Positions 7,723-15,990 of a stretch of DNA of 34,885 bases are shown piece by piece. Both the position numbers and the translations under genes were made by a program. Source of the stretch: Ignavibacteriaceae bacterium. Its GTDB lineage: Bacteria > Bacteroidota > Ignavibacteria > Ignavibacteriales > Ignavibacteriaceae. The stretch is taken from contig JACAFA010000244.1 of the NCBI GenBank assembly GCA_013388525.1, positions 1-34,885 on the forward strand, in the 5' to 3' direction. The notes under the pieces are model-generated. The model did not search any database. It had not been told where the DNA came from and was given only the letters and a program-made list of their open reading frames with translations. Position 1 is the stretch's first letter, and each line of letters starts with the position of its first letter.

Positions 7723-7775
7723 TTGCGAAATACCAACTGTTATTTACTGGCATATTATTTACAAGTATTTCGCAA
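7723..7775. promoter_or_regulatory. Perfect 11-bp inverted repeat in the DUF1800 leader
   Basis: TTGCGAAATAC (7723-7733) and GTATTTCGCAA (7765-7775) are exact complements separated by 31 bases. It ends 39 bases before the start of the DUF1800 gene. It could be a two-site operator or a long-loop RNA hairpin. No regulator gene is adjacent. Confidence 0.45.
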
Positions 7776-7814
7776 ATTACCAGAAAAATCCAAATAACTA
7801 AGCGAGGTATCCAA

Positions 7815-9188
7815 TTGGAAAACGCAAATAACTTTAACAAGATTTCAGTTTGGGATGAAGATGCCGCAAGGCATATTCTTGCCCGAACACTCTTCGGATA
7901 TAATAAGCAGGATATCGAGTTTGCACTTTCTCATACCCTCGATGATTTTGTAGATAACTACCTGCTTGCAGATCAACCCGAACCACCACAGCCGGGCTTT
8001 TGGGTTAATGATCCTACTAATGAAAACAATACTGAAAAAACAAGAGAGCTTATTTACTGGTGGTATAATCTTATGCTTACTCAGGGATATTCTCTTCGTG
8101 AAAGAATGGTTCTGTTTTGGCATAACCATTTTGTAAGTGAAGTTTCGAAGGTCGGACTTGCACAGCATATGTACTGGCAGAATAAACTATTCCGTGATTT
8201 TGCAATGGGCAACCTTATTGATTTTACAAAAGCAATCACGATTAATCCAGCAATGCTCATTTATCTTGATGGAACAAGAAACAGAAAAGGTGCACCTAAT
8301 GAAAACTATGCAAGAGAGCTTATGGAATTATTTACTCTTGGTATTGGTAATTACACTGAACAGGATATTCAGGAAGCAGCAAGAGCTTTAACTGGTTGGA
8401 GAGTTGATGGATTGACTTCCTATTTTACGCAAAGCCGCTTCGATGAGGGCGTAAAAACAATTTTTGGTCAGACAGGCAATTTCAATCATAATGATGTTGT
8501 TTATATAATTTTCACACAGCCTGCAGCTGCAATATTTTTTTGCCGGGAATTGTATAACGAGTTTATGCACGTGGCTCACGATGAACCGAGCATTGAAACT
8601 ATGGCACAAATACTTCGCAATAATAATTATGAGCTTAAACCTGTTCTGTCAACACTTTTAAAGTCCGTAATGTTTCATACCAATGAAGTAAGAGGCGCAA
8701 AAATAAAAGGACCGGTTGAGTTAATGATTGGTACAATGAGGCAGTTTAATGTAGCTACTCCTGATTATGTTTATATCCGTCAGGTTGCAGCACAAACCAA
8801 ACAGGAATTATTTTCCCCGCCAAATGTAAGCGGATGGGACGGAGATAAAATCTGGATAAACACAACAACTCTTCCCGCGAGAAATGTATTTACAGATGCG
8901 GTTATTAATGGGAAAAAACCAAACGGAGGAAGTTTAACATTTCAGTTAAACCTTGTTGAGTATGCAAGAACTTTTCCAAGTGCGGAAGATGCTATTCAAC
9001 TTATAGAAGATATATCAAAAATATTCCTTCAATACCCTCTGAGTGAGAACAGAAAAGAATATCTTTTAAATACTTTATTAGATGGTGCTGAAGTCTATGA
9101 TTGGTCAACTGCTGATCCTCAGGCTGAGAACAGACTAAAAATGTTCTTCAAAGCATTAATGAGATTATCAGAATATCAACTTACATAA
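7815..9188 (+). CDS. DUF1800 family protein, partner of DUF1501 protein
   Basis: A 457-residue protein of the DUF1800 family. Diagnostic stretches are DAARHILARTLFGYNKQDIE near the start, MVLFWHNHFVSE in the middle, ENYARELMELFTLGIGNYTE, EAARALTGWRVD and FSPPNVSGWDGDKIWIN near the end. The biochemical role of the family is not established. These proteins are regularly encoded beside a DUF1501 protein, as here: the next gene starts 14 bases after this stop. The start is TTG at 7815, preceded by AGCGAGG at a suitable distance. The frame is open further upstream, but I found no ATG there. There is no obvious signal peptide, although its partner carries a Tat signal. It could travel with the partner or have a missed leader. 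Confidence 0.88.
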   Translation: MENANNFNKISVWDEDAARHILARTLFGYNKQDIEFALSHTLDDFVDNYLLADQPEPPQPGFWVNDPTNENNTEKTRELIYWWYNLMLTQGYSLRERMVLFWHNHFVSEVSKVGLAQHMYWQNKLFRDFAMGNLIDFTKAITINPAMLIYLDGTRNRKGAPNENYARELMELFTLGIGNYTEQDIQEAARALTGWRVDGLTSYFTQSRFDEGVKTIFGQTGNFNHNDVVYIIFTQPAAAIFFCRELYNEFMHVAHDEPSIETMAQILRNNNYELKPVLSTLLKSVMFHTNEVRGAKIKGPVELMIGTMRQFNVATPDYVYIRQVAAQTKQELFSPPNVSGWDGDKIWINTTTLPARNVFTDAVINGKKPNGGSLTFQLNLVEYARTFPSAEDAIQLIEDISKIFLQYPLSENRKEYLLNTLLDGAEVYDWSTADPQAENRLKMFFKALMRLSEYQLT

Positions 9189-9202
9189 TCAGGAGTATAA
9201 TT

Positions 9203-10729
9203 ATGGACAGAAGATCATTTTTACGAAATTTAGGAGTTCTCGCTGGTGCAGGGACTGTTTCAATGACTCTTGGGAATATTCCGTTAAGAGCATTTTCAAG
9301 ATCATTCCTGAATATTCAGGCAGTTAACGGAAAAGTAATAGTATTGTTACAACTAAGCGGAGGTAATGACGGGCTTAATACAATTATACCATTTGAAGAC
9401 AGCATTTATTATAACAAGCGTCCTAATCTTGGAATAAAAAAAGAGGATGTAATTAAGTTAAATAATCTTACAGGAATGCATCCTTCACTTCAGCCTCTGA
9501 AATCTTTGTATGATGATGGGAAGCTGGCTGTTATTCAAAATGTTGGATATGAAAGTCCGGACAGATCACATTTCAGATCAACAGATATCTGGCTTAGTGC
9601 ATCTGATTCAAATGTTGTTATTGATGATGGCTGGGTTGGCAGGTATCTTGCAAAAGTTTTACCCGATCACAATCCAATCAACACTGAACATCCGATGGCA
9701 ATTCAGATAGGATCAACACAATCCGCTTTGCTTGAATGTACCTGTCAGGGTTCGATGGGAATTTCATTTGAAAGTCCGAATCAGTTTTACCAGTTGATAA
9801 GCGGAAGTACTGCAGACAACGATCCTCCACCGGATACAGTTGCCGGCAATCAGTTAAAGTATATTAAAGAAGTTGCGGCTCTTTCAATTCGTTATGCACA
9901 GGTAATAAAAGAAAAAGCTGATCTTGTGGAAAATAAAGTAACTTATCCTAATACACGCTTGGGAGCGCAGCTTGCTATAGTTGCAGAGTTGATTGCGGGC
10001 GGACTTGAAACACCAGTTTATCTTACTTCGATTGGTGGTTTTGATACTCACGCAAATCAGGCAACTAATCACGCTAATTTATTGACAACTGTTGCACAGG
10101 CTATTGAAGCATTTCAGAAAGATCTGAAGCTTCTTGGAATTGATGATAAAGTTGTTTTGATGACATTCTCTGAATTCGGAAGACGCTTGAATGAAAATGG
10201 AAGTGCCGGTACCGATCATGGAACTGCAGCGCCGCTTTTTATTATTGGCAGAAATGTTTATGGAGGAGTATACGGAAATAATCCTGATCTTTCTGATCTT
10301 GATAACAGTGGAGATATAAAATACAAGTATGATTTCAGACAACTGTATGCTACTTTGCTTACTCAGCAACTCGGAATGCCTGTTGAGAGAATGCCGGATG
10401 TTCTGATGAAAAATTTTGAAACATTACCACTGATTTCAGAGAAAGCCGGTTCGCTAACAGGACCTTCTGCTTTTCAACTCGATCAGAATTATCCGAATCC
10501 ATTTAATCCTTCAACAACAATCAGCTATTATCTGAGAGTCCCTCAGTCAGTAAAGCTGGTAGTTTATTCGGCGGCTGGGGACCAGATTGCAACACTTGTG
10601 AATGGTTACCAGGACGTTGGCAATTATGATATTCAGTTTGATGGAAGAAATTTATCGAGCGGAGTTTATTTTGCACGGCTTGATGTAGGTGTTTCCAGCA
10701 AGACAATTAAAATGATGCTGGTGAAATAA
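9203..10729 (+). CDS. DUF1501 protein with Tat signal and T9SS sorting domain
   Basis: A 508-residue DUF1501 protein, from a family related to alkaline-phosphatase/sulfatase-type enzymes. It opens with a twin-arginine signal (MDRRSFLRNLGVLAGAGTVS). Conserved putative metal-site stretches follow: LSGGNDGLNTIIPFED, GGFDTHANQ, TFSEFGRRLNENG and GTDHGTAAPLFIIG. From about residue 425 to the end there is a T9SS type A sorting domain, with FQLDQNYPNPFNPSTTISYY at its start and SSGVYFARL...MMLVK at its end. The protein is therefore likely exported folded by Tat, then carried across the outer membrane and anchored or released by T9SS. AGGAG lies upstream of the ATG. It is cotranscribed with the DUF1800 gene and ends at a good terminator. 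Its substrate is unknown. Confidence 0.92.
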   Translation: MDRRSFLRNLGVLAGAGTVSMTLGNIPLRAFSRSFLNIQAVNGKVIVLLQLSGGNDGLNTIIPFEDSIYYNKRPNLGIKKEDVIKLNNLTGMHPSLQPLKSLYDDGKLAVIQNVGYESPDRSHFRSTDIWLSASDSNVVIDDGWVGRYLAKVLPDHNPINTEHPMAIQIGSTQSALLECTCQGSMGISFESPNQFYQLISGSTADNDPPPDTVAGNQLKYIKEVAALSIRYAQVIKEKADLVENKVTYPNTRLGAQLAIVAELIAGGLETPVYLTSIGGFDTHANQATNHANLLTTVAQAIEAFQKDLKLLGIDDKVVLMTFSEFGRRLNENGSAGTDHGTAAPLFIIGRNVYGGVYGNNPDLSDLDNSGDIKYKYDFRQLYATLLTQQLGMPVERMPDVLMKNFETLPLISEKAGSLTGPSAFQLDQNYPNPFNPSTTISYYLRVPQSVKLVVYSAAGDQIATLVNGYQDVGNYDIQFDGRNLSSGVYFARLDVGVSSKTIKMMLVK

Positions 10730-10765
10730 ATTATTAACACGGATTAATAACAGTTTCTTTCTTTT

Positions 10766-10797
10766 AGGCGATTCATTTGAGTCGCCTTTTTTATTAT
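10766..10797 (+). terminator. Rho-independent terminator after the DUF1501 gene
   Basis: AGGCGATTC and GAGTCGCCT pair (one G:U) around an ATTT loop and run into TTTTTATTAT. It lies 37 bases after the stop and has the same core as the terminator at 1237. Confidence 0.85.
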
Positions 10798-10809
10798 CTA
10801 CTAATTGGC

Positions 10810-10847
10810 AATAAAATTTATCTATATTTATGATGATAAATTTTATT
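10810..10847. promoter_or_regulatory. Perfect 13-bp inverted repeat upstream of the LapA-like gene
   Basis: AATAAAATTTATC (10810-10822), spacer TATATTTATGAT, and GATAAATTTTATT (10835-10847). The arm centres are 25 bases apart. It overlaps a weak promoter candidate (TTGGCA at 10805, TATGAT at 10830, 19-base spacing) and ends 13 bases before the ATG. It may be an operator or a 5' hairpin. Confidence 0.5.
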
Positions 10848-10860
10848 CATTTAGGTTAAC

Positions 10861-11094
10861 ATGCGAGCTAAAATAATAATTCTATCATTCCTCTTTTTAT
10901 TGTTTGCAATTATTGCAGTTCAAAACATAACCGCAACCGAGCTTAAATTCATCTTCTGGTCTATCGAAGCACCTTTAATAGTAATGATTGTGGTTATTTT
11001 CTTTATTGGTTTGGTTATAGGTTTAATTTTCAGCACTAACTATGAAAGAAAGAAAAAGAAGCAGGAAGCGGTAATTCAGAAGAAAACAGAATAA
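10861..11094 (+). CDS. LapA-domain (DUF1049) small inner-membrane protein
   Basis: A 77-residue protein with two transmembrane helices: IIILSFLFLLFAIIAVQN at the start and PLIVMIVVIFFIGLVIGLIF in the middle. The FIFWSIEAPLIV-like linker and the basic tail (NYERKKKKQ) fit the lipopolysaccharide-assembly protein A (DUF1049) family of small membrane proteins. In Escherichia coli the relative LapA works with LapB to control LPS synthesis; that role is not shown for this lineage. The ATG at 10861 follows TAGG at a short spacing. The gene stands alone between the DUF1501 terminator and the rimP leader. The family call is fairly good; the function is inferred. Confidence 0.7.
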   Translation: MRAKIIILSFLFLLFAIIAVQNITATELKFIFWSIEAPLIVMIVVIFFIGLVIGLIFSTNYERKKKKQEAVIQKKTE

Positions 11095-11190
11095 AAAAAG
11101 ATAAAGCATTATTCAAAACGCCGCTGGATTAGGGTGTAAAAAAGCTGCTTTGGTAATTGCTTAAATAAGCTTATCTTTGGCTGTCCTTAT

Positions 11191-11215
11191 TCGCCCTTTT
11201 TGGGCGATTTTTGTT
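11191..11215 (+). terminator. Terminator-like hairpin immediately upstream of rimP
   Basis: TCGCCC, loop TTTTT, GGGCGA, then TTTTTGTTT. The T-rich tail ends about three bases before the rimP ATG at 11219. It could end the LapA-like transcript, but there is no room for a promoter between it and rimP, so rimP-nusA-infB transcripts must read through it or start inside it. That suggests attenuation. Confidence 0.65.
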
Positions 11216-11218
11216 TGT

Positions 11219-11710
11219 ATGAATCAGAATATTGAAAATATACGCCAAATTGTCCTGCAAGTTGCTGAACAGAACAATCTTTTCCTTGTTGATTTGGTGG
11301 TTCGTGGCTCAGAGAATAACCGGGTAATTGAAGTCTTTATAGACGGTGAAAAAAATATTTCGGCTGATGAATGTGCTTTCGTCAGTAGAGAAATAGTTAA
11401 ACAGATTGATGAGAAACAATTACTTAAATCTTATCGTCTGGATGTATCATCACCGGGAGTTGATAGACCGCTTATCTATTTGAAGCAGTTTCCGAAACAT
11501 ATTAATAGATTATTTGAGATTGAATTTTCCTCTAAAGGCGGATCCATCTCCGACCAAAATGATGATAAACTATCTTCGGGTACATCATCAGTCTTCAAAG
11601 GAAAATTGATTTCAATTGAAAATGATATTCTGACTTTTCAATCGAACAAGGAAATAAAAATAAAATTTCAGGATATAATAAAAGCAAAAGTATTAGTAAG
11701 TTTTAATTAA
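11219..11710 (+). CDS. rimP: Ribosome maturation factor RimP
   Basis: RimP assists late assembly of the 30S subunit in the cytoplasm. The protein (163 residues from ATG at 11219) has the family pattern: an N-terminal alpha/beta domain with NLFLVDLVVRGSENNRVIEV, FIDGEKNISADECAFVSRE, the signature YRLDVSSPGVDRPL near residue 80, then a C-terminal Sm-like barrel. An in-frame TTG at 11177 would add 14 residues, but that stretch encodes the terminator-like hairpin, so I prefer the ATG. No clear Shine-Dalgarno sequence precedes it. It is the first gene of the classical rimP-nusA-infB cluster, 15 bases before nusA. The segment around residues 105-125 is somewhat longer and more polar than in typical RimP. 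Confidence 0.9.
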   Translation: MNQNIENIRQIVLQVAEQNNLFLVDLVVRGSENNRVIEVFIDGEKNISADECAFVSREIVKQIDEKQLLKSYRLDVSSPGVDRPLIYLKQFPKHINRLFEIEFSSKGGSISDQNDDKLSSGTSSVFKGKLISIENDILTFQSNKEIKIKFQDIIKAKVLVSFN

Positions 11711-11725
11711 AGGAGAACTAAGTAA

Positions 11726-12973
11726 ATGAATCGCGAAATAGTTGAATCTTTCGCCGATATGGTAAAAATGAAAGGCATCGATAAAGATGTTCTTGCTGGT
11801 ATACTGGAAGAGGTGTTCACTCTTTTGGTAAGGAAAAAATACGGTGAAGAAGCGCGATGTGATGTTGTTGTTAATATGGACCGGGGCGATATTGAAATCT
11901 ATCTCGAAAGACAAATAGTTGATGAGGTAACAGACCCGGCTACTCAAATAAGTATAGAAGAAGTGAACAGAAAAGGAAACGAAGATCAGCTTGAAGTCGG
12001 AGAAGACTATGTTGAAAAAATTGCCCTCGCTTCATTAGGAAGAAGATTAATAACACTTGCCAAACAGAGTCTGAATCAAAAAATAAGAGAATTGGAAAAA
12101 GATATTATTTATAATGAATACAATGAACTTATTGGTGAAATAGTAGTTGGTGATATTTATCAGATCAGAAAAAACGATATTCTCATCAATCATAATAAAA
12201 ATGAACTTGTTCTTCCACGTGATGAGCAGATTCCTTATGAGAAATATAAAAAGGGTGAAACTATCAGAGCAATCGTTAAAGAAGTCAGGAAAACCGGAAG
12301 TGGTCCACTGATAATTGTTTCAAGAGCAGATAATTTGTTTTTAAGAAGACTCTTTGAGATTGAGATCCCGGAAATCTATGACGGTATTATTGAGATAAAG
12401 GGAATTGCCCGTGAGCCCGGCGAAAGAGCAAAAGTAGCAGTTGAATCCCAGGATGCAAGAATTGATGCAGTTGGCGCATGTGTTGGTATGAAGGGTGTTA
12501 GAATTCATGCAATAGTAAGAGAGTTAAACAATGAAAATATAGATGTTGTTAATTATACTGAAGACCCGACATTATATATTCAGCGCGCTTTAGCTCCGGC
12601 TAAAATCAAACAGGTTGAAGTGGACGAAGAAGCAAAAAAAGCTACTGTTAGTGCAGATTCTGATCAGGTATCGCTGATAGTTGGACGGAACGGTGTGAAC
12701 ATTCGTCTTGCTATGAAGCTTACAGGTTATGAAATTGATGTATTGCGTGAAGAAAAAGCTTTTGAAGAATATGAAGAAGATATCGAGCTAATTGATTTGA
12801 AAGAAGAACTTGGCGAGGAAGTTTATAATACATTAATAAACAATCGTTATGATACCGCACTTGAAGTGCTTACTGCCGGTGCAGAAAAACTTATGGAAAT
12901 AGAGGGTTTTGATGAGGAAAAAGCTAATAGTATAATTGAACTTCTGAAAGCTCAATTTGAGGAAGAAGAATAA
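11726..12973 (+). CDS. nusA: Transcription termination/antitermination factor NusA
   Basis: NusA binds RNA polymerase and nascent RNA and modulates pausing, termination and antitermination. The 415-residue protein has the N-terminal polymerase-binding domain (about 1-130), an S1 domain (about 135-200), and two KH domains. KH1 contains GACVGMKGVRIHAIVRELN around residue 253; KH2 contains VGRNGVNIRLAMKLTGYEID around residue 318. A short helical C-terminal part follows (KLMEIEGFDEEKANSIIELL), like a helix-hairpin-helix; the two full acidic repeats of the E. coli protein (495 residues) are not present. AAAGGAG overlaps the end of rimP and gives a strong ribosome-binding site. In E. coli NusA controls its own operon, which makes the hairpin before rimP relevant. 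Confidence 0.97.
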   Translation: MNREIVESFADMVKMKGIDKDVLAGILEEVFTLLVRKKYGEEARCDVVVNMDRGDIEIYLERQIVDEVTDPATQISIEEVNRKGNEDQLEVGEDYVEKIALASLGRRLITLAKQSLNQKIRELEKDIIYNEYNELIGEIVVGDIYQIRKNDILINHNKNELVLPRDEQIPYEKYKKGETIRAIVKEVRKTGSGPLIIVSRADNLFLRRLFEIEIPEIYDGIIEIKGIAREPGERAKVAVESQDARIDAVGACVGMKGVRIHAIVRELNNENIDVVNYTEDPTLYIQRALAPAKIKQVEVDEEAKKATVSADSDQVSLIVGRNGVNIRLAMKLTGYEIDVLREEKAFEEYEEDIELIDLKEELGEEVYNTLINNRYDTALEVLTAGAEKLMEIEGFDEEKANSIIELLKAQFEEEE

Positions 12974-12991
12974 AAATACCAGAATACATTT

Positions 12992-15592
12992 ATGGCTGAT
13001 ACTAAAGAAAAGAAAATAAGAATTTATAAACTCGCTACTGAATATAATCTTTCAGCAGATTCTCTTGTTGAGTTTCTGAACAGCAAAGGTTTTAAGGTGA
13101 AGAACCATATGTCTCTGCTTGAAGACGATATGATTGCAGCCATAAATGCTCACTATAAAAAAGACATAGAAAAAGCAGAATATCATTATAAAAAGTTAGC
13201 TGAGTTTCATAAGAAACGTGCAGAACGTGTTGGTAAAGATGTTAAGGTTGAAGGGAAAGAAGCTGAAGAAAAGGAAGTCTCACCGGCAGTTGAAACTGTT
13301 GAGACCGAATTAATTTCAAAAGCTACGGAAAAAGCAGTTGAAGAAGCCGCACAAATAGAGGCTGAGAAACAGGCACCTGAAGGTGCTGTTGAAAAACAAA
13401 CTTCTGAAACTAAAGAAGCTGTTTCAGAAATTAAACCAGATATTGATAAAGAAATCAGAGCTCCCAAGCCAAAAGGTTTAACGGTTATCGGAAAAATTGA
13501 TCTTGATGAAAAGAAAAAGAAAGAACAACCAAAAGTTGATGAGATAAAACCTAAATCCGAGAAGGAAGGTGAAACTGAAGAGGTTGTTAAGAAAAAACGA
13601 AAACCAAGAATTAAAAAGAAAAAAGCTGAAGGGGCAATAGAAGACACTCCTGAAGCCAAAAAGAAAAAACGAATCAGACGTTTTGAAGTGGATGAACGGG
13701 AAGTTAAAGAAGCTATCAGAAAAACTCTGATGAGTATGGATGATATCTCTGTTCCCGGTCGTGCAAGTGCAAGAAAAAGAAAAAGGAAAGAAAGAGAAGC
13801 ACTCGAGGAAAAAAGGCTTGAAGAGAAAACACTTGCAGGTAAAACTCTGCGTGTTAATGAATATATCTCCGTAAGTGAGCTCGCTAATCTTATGAATGTT
13901 CCTGTTAGTGATGTCATTACCAAGTGTATTGAGCTTGGTTTGATGGTTTCAATTAATCAACGGCTTGATGTTGAAACAATCACTCTTGTGGCAGACGAAT
14001 TTGGATTTGATATTGAACTGCAGGAAGAATATACATCAGATGCCGTTGAGGATAGTGATGATGATCAGGAAAAATTAAAACCCCGCCCGCCTGTTGTTAC
14101 AATAATGGGACACGTAGATCACGGAAAAACTTCGCTGCTTGATTATATAAGAAGGACAAACGTTGTTGCTGGTGAATCCGGAGGAATTACTCAACACATT
14201 GGTGCTTATAAAGTTGATCTGGATAACGGACGGTCAATAACTTTTCTTGATACACCGGGACACGAAGCATTTACTGCAATGCGCGCACGTGGTGCACAGC
14301 TAACGGATATTGTTGTACTTGTTGTTGCTGCTGATGATGCAGTTATGCCGCAAACTATTGAAGCAATAAACCATGCTCAGGCTGCCGGCGTTCCAATTAT
14401 AGTAGCGATTAATAAAATTGATAAACCGGGTGCTAATCCTGAAAGACTAAAACAACAGTTAGCGGATAGAAATATTCTTATTGAAGAATGGGGCGGCAAA
14501 TATCAATCCGTAGAAATATCAGCAAAATATGGAACAAATGTAGACCAGTTGTTGGAAAAGATTCTTCTTGAAGCTGAAATTCTTGACCTCAAAGCTAACC
14601 CTGATCGTTTAGCCCGCGGCGTTGTTGTTGAGTCTGAACTCGATAAAGGAAAAGGAATAACAGGAACAATTCTGGTTCAGAAAGGAACATTGAAAATTGG
14701 TGATCCGTTTATTGCAGGAATCTATCAGGGCAAAGTTCGTGCGATGTTTGATGAAAGAGGAAATAAAGTAATTGAAGCACCGCCGGCTACTCCCGTATTG
14801 GTTTTAGGTTTTGAAGGTCCGCCTCAGGCAGGTGATTCTTTTATTGTTGTTGAGTCTGAAAGAGTTGCAAGAGATATCGGAATAAAAAGACAGCAACTGA
14901 AACGTGAGCAGGATCAGAAACAAATTCATCATCTCACTCTTGATGAAATTGCCAAACAGATCAGCATTGGCGGAGTTAAGGAACTTCCGCTTATTGTAAA
15001 AGGTGATGTTGATGGTTCGGTTGAAGCTCTTGCTGATTCATTACTTAAACTTTCAACTGAAGAAGTCGTGGTGAAAGTAATTCACAAAGGTGTTGGAGGA
15101 ATATCTGAAAGTGATGTTCTTCTTGCTTATGCTTCAAAGGCGATTATTATCGGTTTTCATGTGAGACCAAACCTTAATGCAAGAAAACTTGCCGAAAAAC
15201 AACATGTTGATATTCGTCTTTACAGCGTTATCTATAATGCAATAAATGAAGTAAAATCTGCTCTCGAAGGACTATTATCTCCAATTATTTCTGAAGAAGT
15301 AACAGCTACTCTTGAAGTAAGAGATACTTTCAAAGTTCCAAAATTTGGGACTGTTGCCGGTTGTTATGTCCAGGAAGGGAAAATAGCCAGAAGCAATAAA
15401 ATACGTCTGATACGAGAGGGCATCGTAATTTTTGAAGGTGATATTGGAAGTCTTAAAAGATTTAAAGATGATGTCCGCGAGGTTGATGCCGGTTACGAAT
15501 GCGGTTTGAACATTGCAAACTTTAACGATATAAAAGTTGGTGATGTTATAGAATCATACAAATTGATTGAAACCAAAAAAACCTTGTCCTGA
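12992..15592 (+). CDS. infB: Translation initiation factor IF-2
   Basis: IF-2 is the GTPase that places initiator tRNA on the 30S subunit and promotes 50S joining. The 866-residue protein starts with an IF2_N helical domain ([20 protein letters not shown]). A long Lys/Glu-rich linker follows (about 65-275), with patches such as [12 protein letters not shown], then a second IF2_N domain ([20 protein letters not shown]). The G domain shows G1 GHVDHGKT at 373-380, the switch-1 stretch [11 protein letters not shown]3 DTPGHEAF at 420, G4 NKID at 474 and G5 SAK. Domains II-IV follow to the end. No strong ribosome-binding sequence is seen; the start lies 18 bases after nusA. The linker composition is normal for the family rather than foreign. 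Confidence 0.98.
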   Translation: MADTKEKKIRIYKLATEYNLSADSLVEFLNSKGFKVKNHMSLLEDDMIAAINAHYKKDIEKAEYHYKKLAEFHKKRAERVGKDVKVEGKEAEEKEVSPAVETVETELISKATEKAVEEAAQIEAEKQAPEGAVEKQTSETKEAVSEIKPDIDKEIRAPKPKGLTVIGKIDLDEKKKKEQPKVDEIKPKSEKEGETEEVVKKKRKPRIKKKKAEGAIEDTPEAKKKKRIRRFEVDEREVKEAIRKTLMSMDDISVPGRASARKRKRKEREALEEKRLEEKTLAGKTLRVNEYISVSELANLMNVPVSDVITKCIELGLMVSINQRLDVETITLVADEFGFDIELQEEYTSDAVEDSDDDQEKLKPRPPVVTIMGHVDHGKTSLLDYIRRTNVVAGESGGITQHIGAYKVDLDNGRSITFLDTPGHEAFTAMRARGAQLTDIVVLVVAADDAVMPQTIEAINHAQAAGVPIIVAINKIDKPGANPERLKQQLADRNILIEEWGGKYQSVEISAKYGTNVDQLLEKILLEAEILDLKANPDRLARGVVVESELDKGKGITGTILVQKGTLKIGDPFIAGIYQGKVRAMFDERGNKVIEAPPATPVLVLGFEGPPQAGDSFIVVESERVARDIGIKRQQLKREQDQKQIHHLTLDEIAKQISIGGVKELPLIVKGDVDGSVEALADSLLKLSTEEVVVKVIHKGVGGISESDVLLAYASKAIIIGFHVRPNLNARKLAEKQHVDIRLYSVIYNAINEVKSALEGLLSPIISEEVTATLEVRDTFKVPKFGTVAGCYVQEGKIARSNKIRLIREGIVIFEGDIGSLKRFKDDVREVDAGYECGLNIANFNDIKVGDVIESYKLIETKKTLS

Positions 15593-15627
15593 AAAAAATA
15601 TCATTTTAAAAACACAGGATAAAAATC

Positions 15628-15990
15628 ATGTCTTCACACAGAGTAGATAAAGTTGAGCATTTGATAAAAGAAGAAATAAGTTACATCCTGTTACATAAAA
15701 TGCAGGATGATGAGCTGGGATTTATCACCGTTACAGATGTAAAGTTGAGCGCTGATTTAAAGATTGCAAAAATTTATCTGTCGGTTCTCAAAAAGGAAAG
15801 AAGAGATTTTGTGCTTAATAAAATTAACCTGCGTTTGGGTTATGTTAGATCTGAACTTGCCCACAGGATTAGGATCAAGTTTGTTCCCGAATTAAAATTT
15901 TTTATTGATGATACACTTGATTACGTTGAAAAAATTGAGGGATTGATTAATGAAATTCACAAGCAGAATAATAACCAATCAAACACCTGA
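15628..15990 (+). CDS. rbfA: Ribosome-binding factor A
   Basis: RbfA binds the 30S subunit near the 5' helix of 16S rRNA and helps its late maturation. The 120-residue protein has the usual size and one KH-like domain: SSHRVDKVEHLIKEEISYIL at the start, DDELGFITVTDVKLSADLK in the middle, and VRSELAHRIRIKFVPELKFF with FIDDTLDYVEKI at the end. It is 35 bases after infB, its common position, and its last 41 bases overlap the preferred truB start. The ATG is preceded by CAGGA at a suitable distance. Confidence 0.96.
   Translation: MSSHRVDKVEHLIKEEISYILLHKMQDDELGFITVTDVKLSADLKIAKIYLSVLKKERRDFVLNKINLRLGYVRSELAHRIRIKFVPELKFFIDDTLDYVEKIEGLINEIHKQNNNQSNT

Larger units (their letters stand above)
7303..7814. 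other. 512-base divergent intergenic region
   Basis: This separates the minus-strand RND operon from the plus-strand DUF1800/DUF1501 pair. I see promoter candidates for each direction and a perfect 11-bp inverted repeat nearer the DUF1800 gene, each listed separately. No coding frame with a credible start and no RNA gene was recognised. The size is generous for two promoters and could hide a small RNA or long leaders. Confidence 0.6.

Noticed and set aside
7303..7814. tRNA or other RNA gene in the divergent gap
   Set aside because: No cloverleaf or conserved T-loop sequence was found on either strand by eye.
11177..11218. TTG start extending RimP by 14 residues
   Set aside because: The extension would be encoded by the terminator-like hairpin, and RimP homologues begin near the ATG at 11219.
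13160..13830. Possible foreign or repeat origin of the Lys/Glu-rich segment in infB
   Set aside because: Such linkers are normal in bacterial IF-2 and the flanking domains are intact.
13207..13923. Long minus-strand frame (238 codons) inside infB
   Set aside because: It is the complement of the Lys/Glu-rich IF-2 linker, giving Ser/Phe-rich low-complexity sequence; no ribosome-binding site and no family resemblance.
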